This document shows positions 51,742-56,225 of a DNA stretch of 56,225 bases, piece after piece. Numbering within the stretch: position 1 is the first letter of the stretch; each line of letters opens with the position of its first letter. A program made the position numbers and the translations under genes. The stretch is from positions 1 to 56,225 of the forward strand of contig JAAYEM010000030.1 in assembly GCA_012728725.1 (NCBI GenBank), written 5' to 3'. Under the pieces are notes generated by a model. That model ran no database searches and was not told the origin of the DNA. It saw only the letters and a program-made list of their open reading frames with translations. The stretch comes from Tissierellia bacterium. GTDB lineage: Bacteria; Bacillota; Clostridia; Tissierellales; Tepidimicrobiaceae.

Positions 51742-52611
51742 ATGAAATTAGATGAAGTAATAGAATATACTAAAAATATAATAGATGAAGAATTGAGAAA
51801 TTTACTCAAGAATAAGAGGGGTTATCAAGAAAAAATATTTGAATCCATAAATTATAGCCTATTTACAGGAGGTAAAAGGTTAAGTCCTATCCTATTACTT
51901 AAGACTTGCGAAATGTTTAGTGGTGACTATAAAAATGCCATCCCCTTTGCGTTGGCAATAGAGATGATACATACCTATTCTTTAATCCATGATGATTTAC
52001 CAGCAATGGATGACGATGATTTTAGAAGAGGAAAGTTAACAAATCATAAAGTTTTTGGGGAAGCCATTGCTATTTTAGCTGGAGATGGATTATTAAATCT
52101 TGCCTTTGAAACCATGATTAATCATACTTTACAAAATTCTAGGACTATTGAAGAATATAGCAGGCATATAAGGGCTATGGATGAAATTGGAAAATATTCA
52201 GGGGTTGATGGAATGATAGGTGGCCAGGTGGTAGACCTATTATCTAATGATATTTCCATGGATGAAGATAAGTTGCTATTTATGTATAAATGTAAAACTG
52301 CTGCCCTAATTCAAGCATCACTGGTAGCTGGAACCATATTGGGTGGAGGAAATGATGAAGAAATAGAAGATATGAGGAAATTTGGCCTGTATATTGGGTT
52401 AGCCTATCAGATTAGGGATGATATATTAGACGAGGAAAAGGATAGGGCTGTACAGAAGCTTACTTATTTGAGTTATAATAGCATTAGGGAAGCAGAGAAT
52501 AAAATAAGTGAATTAAGTGACAAGGCTATAAATATACTAGAATCCTATAAGGATAAAGATACGGAATTTTTGGAGAAATTAACCTATACCCTAATTAATA
52601 GGAAGTATTAG
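51742..52611 (+). CDS. ispA: Farnesyl diphosphate synthase (polyprenyl synthetase)
   Basis: A 289-residue trans-prenyl synthase. First Asp-rich motif HDDLPAMDDDDFRRG, second QIRDDILDEEKD; GGKRLSPILLL binds IPP. Makes farnesyl-PP for undecaprenyl-PP and quinones. ATG at 51742, 8 bases after GGGGAGG. The usual partner dxs is not next to it. Confidence 0.93.
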   Translation: MKLDEVIEYTKNIIDEELRNLLKNKRGYQEKIFESINYSLFTGGKRLSPILLLKTCEMFSGDYKNAIPFALAIEMIHTYSLIHDDLPAMDDDDFRRGKLTNHKVFGEAIAILAGDGLLNLAFETMINHTLQNSRTIEEYSRHIRAMDEIGKYSGVDGMIGGQVVDLLSNDISMDEDKLLFMYKCKTAALIQASLVAGTILGGGNDEEIEDMRKFGLYIGLAYQIRDDILDEEKDRAVQKLTYLSYNSIREAENKISELSDKAINILESYKDKDTEFLEKLTYTLINRKY

Positions 52612-52670
52612 ATGGATTATGCTATTATTATCTTTTGCGGGGAAATACATAGTCAAAATTGTGGCTTATT

Positions 52671-52710
52671 AAAGGCAGCTAGCATACTGCTACTGGCCTT
52701 TTAAATTTTT
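52671..52710 (+). terminator. Terminator-like hairpin after ispA
   Basis: AAAGGC (52671-52676) pairs with GCCTTT (52696-52701) and TAGCA (52680-52684) with TGCTA (52688-52692), with a three-base internal mismatch; T-rich tail. Confidence 0.55.
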
Positions 52711-52745
52711 CATGATAGATATTTGTCACAAAGGATTTATTATTG

Positions 52746-52775
52746 TTTATGGGCCAATAAATTATATGTTATAAT
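52746..52775 (+). promoter_or_regulatory. Promoter upstream of tlyA
   Basis: Extended -10 TGTTATAAT ending at 52775, with a weak TTTATG at an 18-base spacer. The remaining 270-base gap after ispA holds no convincing gene. Confidence 0.5.
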
Positions 52776-52881
52776 GAAAAAATAGTAATATACAGTTTGA
52801 TCATTAATTTAAAAATAAAAGTTGATTAACAGTTGCCATAAAAAAGTCAACAAAATAACAGAATAGATTAGGTGGGATTAG

Positions 52882-53688
52882 ATGGTAAAAAAAAGGGCTG
52901 ATGTGTTATTGTTTGAAAAAGGAATAGCAGAATCTAGGGAAAAAGCAAAACGGCTTATTATGGAAGGTTTAGTTTTCATAGAAGACAGAAGAATAGATAA
53001 ACCTGGAGAAAAAGTCAATGTAGATAGTCCTATTGTAGTAAAGGAAAACCCCCTTGTATATGTTAGCCGAGGAGGTTTAAAACTTGAAAAGGCAATAGAT
53101 GCCTTTAAACTGGACTTAAAAGATAAAGTAGCCATAGATATTGGAGCTTCTACTGGAGGATTTACCGATTGTATGCTTCAAAAAGGGGCAAAAAAGGTGT
53201 ATGCCATAGATGTAGGTTATGGGCAGTTAGATTGGAAGCTAAGAAATGATTCCAGGGTTGTTGTCATGGAAAGGACCAATATAAGATATGTAACTAAAGA
53301 GGATATTGGTGAAATGGTGGATTTTATTACCATTGATGTTTCATTTATTTCATTAAGATTAGTATTACCTGTTGCAAATCAGCTTTTATCAGAAGAAGGA
53401 AATATAGTTGCTTTAATTAAGCCCCAATTTGAGGCAGGGAGGGATAAGGTAGGCAAAAAGGGTTTGGTAAAGGATAAGAAAGTCCATGTAGAGGTTATTA
53501 AAAGTATAGTGGAATTTTGTAAAACTATTAATTTGAAGGTTGTTGATTTAGATTTTTCCCCTATTACTGGAACAACAGGTAATATTGAATTTTTGGCCCT
53601 AATAACCCAAAATAGCAATAAGCAGGAAATAGATGATCAAATTATTTTAGATACGGTAGATAATGCCCATAGATCTTTAGCTTTGTAA
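52882..53688 (+). CDS. tlyA: TlyA family rRNA methyltransferase/hemolysin-like
   Basis: A 268-residue protein: S4 RNA-binding domain (KKRADVLLFEKGIAESREKA) and an FtsJ-like SAM domain (VAIDIGASTGGFTDCMLQKG, DFITIDVSFISLRLVLP, ALIKPQFEAG). TlyA 2'-O-methylates 16S and 23S rRNA in some bacteria. Starts an argR-recN operon as in other Firmicutes. Confidence 0.92.
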   Translation: MVKKRADVLLFEKGIAESREKAKRLIMEGLVFIEDRRIDKPGEKVNVDSPIVVKENPLVYVSRGGLKLEKAIDAFKLDLKDKVAIDIGASTGGFTDCMLQKGAKKVYAIDVGYGQLDWKLRNDSRVVVMERTNIRYVTKEDIGEMVDFITIDVSFISLRLVLPVANQLLSEEGNIVALIKPQFEAGRDKVGKKGLVKDKKVHVEVIKSIVEFCKTINLKVVDLDFSPITGTTGNIEFLALITQNSNKQEIDDQIILDTVDNAHRSLAL

Positions 53689-53701
53689 GAGGGAGGAGAA
53701 A

Positions 53702-54154
53702 ATGAGAAAGTATACTAGACAGAGACTAATATTGGATTTGATTGAAAATTATGATATAGAAACTCAAGAAGAGTTAGCAGACCATCTATTTAAAAAAGGT
53801 ATAGAAATAACTCAAGCAACCATCTCAAGGGATATTAAGGAATTGAGACTTGTAAAGGTTTTGACTCCCAATGGCAAGTATAAATATGCAACTATGGATA
53901 GCCAATATGAAGGTGTTAATGAAAGGCTGAAAAAAATATTTAAAAGTTCGGTAATAAGTATGGACAAGGCTGAAAATTTAATAGTAATTAAAACCTTGCC
54001 CGGTGCTGCACAGATATGCGCATCGGCTATTGATAATCTAAAGATAGATGGAGTTGCAGGAACTATAGCTGGGAATGATACAATATTTGTAGCCGTATTT
54101 AGAAGGGATATGGTAGATGTAACCTATGAAAATATACAAACTCTACTCAAGTAG
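53702..54154 (+). CDS. argR: Arginine repressor ArgR
   Basis: A 150-residue ArgR: winged helix (EELADHLFKKGIEITQATIS, RDIKELRLVKV) and a C-terminal arginine-binding domain with TLPGAAQICASAIDNL and GTIAGNDTIFVAV (Asp of the Arg site). Confidence 0.95.
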   Translation: MRKYTRQRLILDLIENYDIETQEELADHLFKKGIEITQATISRDIKELRLVKVLTPNGKYKYATMDSQYEGVNERLKKIFKSSVISMDKAENLIVIKTLPGAAQICASAIDNLKIDGVAGTIAGNDTIFVAVFRRDMVDVTYENIQTLLK

Positions 54155-54169
54155 TTTGGGGGTATTTAT

Positions 54170-55873
54170 ATGATAGTTGAGTTAAATATTAGTAACTTCG
54201 CTATTATAGATGATTTAACCATAAATTTTACTAAGGGGTTTAATGTATTAACTGGAGAAACAGGTGCTGGAAAATCCATAATAATAGAGGGTATTGGGAT
54301 GCTTTTAGGAGAAAGGGCTAGTAAAGATTTAGTTAGGTCGGGTAAGGAAAAAGCAAGCTTAGAAGGTTTATTCTTTCTGGAAGAGCCAGAAAGAATAAAT
54401 AGAATATTGGATGAATATGGTATTGATATAGATCCTAACAATTATTTGTTAATATCTAGGGAAATATTTGCTAATGGCAGGAGTGTATCCAGGATTAATG
54501 GCAGGACTGTTACTTTGGCCATGCTAAATAAAGTGACTTCTAATCTAGTAGACATTCATGGGCAACATGAACATCAATCTTTACTAAATGTGGACAACCA
54601 TATAAAACTAATAGATATCTTTGGAGACAATGATTTAAAAACTTTGTTAAGGGCTATTAGGGAAAATTATGAAAAACTGTTGAAAGAAAAGAAAAAGCTA
54701 AAGGAGCTATCCTTGGATAGTAGGGAAAGGGATAGGGAAATAGATCTTTTGAGGTATCAGTTAACCGAAATTGATGAAGGGGATTTGCTCAAGTATGACG
54801 AAGAAGAGATATTTAATGAGTATAGGAAATTGTCTAATATTAAAGAAATTGGATATACATTAGGGGAAATAGCAGATATTATAAATAGTAGAGATTATAA
54901 CAATATATCTGTATTGGATGGTATAAACAGATGTATAGCAAAGATGAATAATATAGTAAATTATGATGATACTTTAAAGGAATTTGGTAAGGTACTAGAA
55001 TACATAAATTTTGAGATACAGGATCTGTCTAGAAATATAATGGCTTATATTGATAATTTGGAAGTAGATGGGGAAAGGTTGGAATTTCTAGAAGAGAGGA
55101 TTGATGTAATAAATAAACTTAAAAGGAAATATGGAAACACCATAGAGGAGATACTTAATTATAGGGATTCAATTGAAAATAGGCTTGAAATACTAATGAA
55201 TATTGAAAAAGCAATAGATAAAATTAATAAAAATATAGAGGACATAGAAAAAAAGTTGACGAAAGACTGTGAAAAATTGACTCAAGTTAGAAAAAAAATA
55301 AGCAATAATATAGAGACTTCGATTACAAAAGAGTTAAAGGAACTAAATATGGAAAATGTGGTTTTCAAAGTGAATTTTCAGAGATTAGAGCATTTCACAG
55401 CTAATGGTTGGGATAAGGTAGAATTTCTTATATCAACCAATAAAGGTGAGGATTTAAAACCTCTATCCAAGATTGTATCTGGTGGAGAGATGTCCAGGAT
55501 CATGTTAGGCTTTAAGAGGATTTTAGCTGATTATGATAATATAGGATGTCTAATATTTGATGAAATAGACACAGGTATAAGTGGTAGAACTGCCCAGGTG
55601 GTAGGTGAGAAGATTAAGGCCATTGGAAGTAAGCGGCAGGTTATATGTATTTCCCATTCACCTCAAATAGCAGCCTTGGCAGATACCCATTTTTTGATTG
55701 AAAAGGATACATCAGGGGAAAGGGTTACTACAAGGGTAAGGAAATTAGATTACAATGAGAGAATAGAGGAATTGTCCAGGCTTCTAGGAGGGGTAGATTT
55801 AACTGACACTACAAAAATGCATGCCAAGGAAATGCTAGAGATGTCAAAAAATTTAAGCCTATACAACAAATAA
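54170..55873 (+). CDS. recN: DNA repair protein RecN
   Basis: A 567-residue SMC-like ATPase for double-strand break repair. Walker A GETGAGKSIIIEG, a long coiled coil (about 150-360), signature SGGEMSRIMLGFKR, Walker B LIFDEIDTGISG and the ICISHSPQIAA His switch. Full length. Spo0A-region genes normally follow; here an insertion sequence does. Confidence 0.96.
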   Translation: MIVELNISNFAIIDDLTINFTKGFNVLTGETGAGKSIIIEGIGMLLGERASKDLVRSGKEKASLEGLFFLEEPERINRILDEYGIDIDPNNYLLISREIFANGRSVSRINGRTVTLAMLNKVTSNLVDIHGQHEHQSLLNVDNHIKLIDIFGDNDLKTLLRAIRENYEKLLKEKKKLKELSLDSRERDREIDLLRYQLTEIDEGDLLKYDEEEIFNEYRKLSNIKEIGYTLGEIADIINSRDYNNISVLDGINRCIAKMNNIVNYDDTLKEFGKVLEYINFEIQDLSRNIMAYIDNLEVDGERLEFLEERIDVINKLKRKYGNTIEEILNYRDSIENRLEILMNIEKAIDKINKNIEDIEKKLTKDCEKLTQVRKKISNNIETSITKELKELNMENVVFKVNFQRLEHFTANGWDKVEFLISTNKGEDLKPLSKIVSGGEMSRIMLGFKRILADYDNIGCLIFDEIDTGISGRTAQVVGEKIKAIGSKRQVICISHSPQIAALADTHFLIEKDTSGERVTTRVRKLDYNERIEELSRLLGGVDLTDTTKMHAKEMLEMSKNLSLYNK

Positions 55874-55915
55874 TTATATGTAGTATATTATTTAGGCTCT
55901 TTGTCAATAGTTGGG

Positions 55916-55937
55916 GTGGGATTTTCTTAAATCCCGC
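55916..55937. repeat. Hairpin inside the ISL3 element end
   Basis: GTGGGATTT (55916-55924) pairs with AAATCCCGC (55929-55937), one G-T pair. May stop transcription entering or leaving the element. Confidence 0.5.
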
Positions 55938-56063
55938 TCCATTACTATTTTTAAGCCTATTTTTGTGTTATGATTGAGATGGATAGAATTACATGTATTT
56001 TGGGCACACTTAAATAAACCTAGCTAAAATGTAGGCTTCTTACAGGTATTCACTTTTAGATGT

Positions 56064-56225
56064 CTATCTAGTACAGTGAAGAATCCTATTACGAAATCTA
56101 TAAAAGTTTTTAAGTCCAAAGGATATTCGTTTTAATACCTTGATCTTATTGTTGAAACCTTCAGTTGGACCATTAGTATAACCATATTTAAAGGCATTTT
56201 TAATTTCCTTATGCCATCTTCTATA
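56064..56225 (-). CDS. ISL3 family transposase, C-terminal fragment (window edge)
   Basis: Read on the minus strand from the window edge to the TAG at 56066-56064: 53 residues containing YGYTNGPTEGFNNKIKVLKR and NFYRFRNRIL, the C-terminal DDE-domain signature of ISL3 transposases (the Glu in PTEG is catalytic). The N-terminal part is off-window, so intactness is unknown. Confidence 0.88.
   Translation of the reverse strand, partial: YRRWHKEIKNAFKYGYTNGPTEGFNNKIKVLKRISFGLKNFYRFRNRILHCTR

Larger units (their letters stand above)
55895..56225 (-). mobile_element. ISL3-family insertion sequence, one end (partial)
   Basis: The terminal sequence GGCTCTTTGTCAATAGTTGG (55895-55914) resembles ISL3-family inverted repeats. 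The transposase 3' end lies 170 bases inside it. A preceding ATTATTTA (55887-55894) could be an 8-base target duplication, but the other end is outside the window. Confidence 0.75.

Noticed and set aside
52612-52704. 30-codon ORF after ispA
   Set aside because: Short, with no clear ribosome site, and it runs through the hairpin; probably noncoding.

Overview
The window is a low-GC (about one third G+C by eye), densely packed chromosomal segment of an endospore-forming Clostridia-type Firmicute. The evidence is the spoIIIAA-AH operon, an intact sigK, a YhcN/YlaJ-type spore lipoprotein, a SPOCS-like coat protein, many GTG/TTG starts with strong GGAGG ribosome sites, and gene order typical of the class. 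The combination of a type IV pilus locus with aroK-aroQ-efp-CD1247-spoIIIA resembles Tissierellales-like genomes, but that placement is inference. No tRNA, rRNA or CRISPR array was seen.

Layout. (1) 1-2990: spore-surface-like genes: a truncated GT2 glycosyltransferase, a DUF3343 protein, a beta-propeller-like protein and a SPOCS-like protein behind a possible sigma-K promoter. (2) 3000-5710: iscR-nifS-nifU iron-sulfur assembly and a PRC-barrel protein. (3) 5800-20460: an expanded version of the Bacillus yrrI-alaS-yrzL-yrrK-yrzB-yrrL-yrrM-yrrN/O neighbourhood: AI-2E-family permease, alaS, ireB, a phosphatase-like membrane protein, a ferredoxin-tailed aldo-keto reductase, ruvX, DUF1292, a Fur regulator, RNase J, a YlbF-family protein, queT, mltG, trmR and a U32 tRNA-hydroxylation protein. 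(4) 20470-24390: a penicillin-binding protein and sigK, each with its ribosome site buried in a predicted hairpin, then a polysaccharide deacetylase and a spore lipoprotein on the minus strand. (5) 24390-40260: a 16-kb type IV pilus locus. (6) 40260-42250: aroK, aroQ, efp and a CD1247-family acidic protein. (7) 42250-47540: spoIIIAA-AH behind a sigma-E-like promoter. (8) 47540-55870: asp23, amaP, DUF2273, nusB, a TsaD paralogue, xseA, xseB, ispA, tlyA, argR and recN; dxs, often found between ispA and tlyA, is absent. (9) 55895-end: the end of an ISL3-family insertion sequence, running out of the window.

The most interesting region is the type IV pilus locus. It holds pilB, pilT, pilC, pilA, pilD and pilM-N-O but no secretin, PilP or PilY1. 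It has two sets of minor prepilins: a K-I-J-like set beside pilD and an H-I-J-K-like set at the far end. PilO is fused to a beta-sandwich and a LysM domain. Next to it is a secreted S-layer-homology protein whose body is four roughly 75-residue repeats rich in GxxxG. The operon ends in a ComFB-family protein, a family recently linked to cyclic dinucleotide sensing and pilus control. My reading is a single-membrane pilus machine that anchors itself to peptidoglycan and S-layer in place of an outer-membrane complex; that is inference from domain content.
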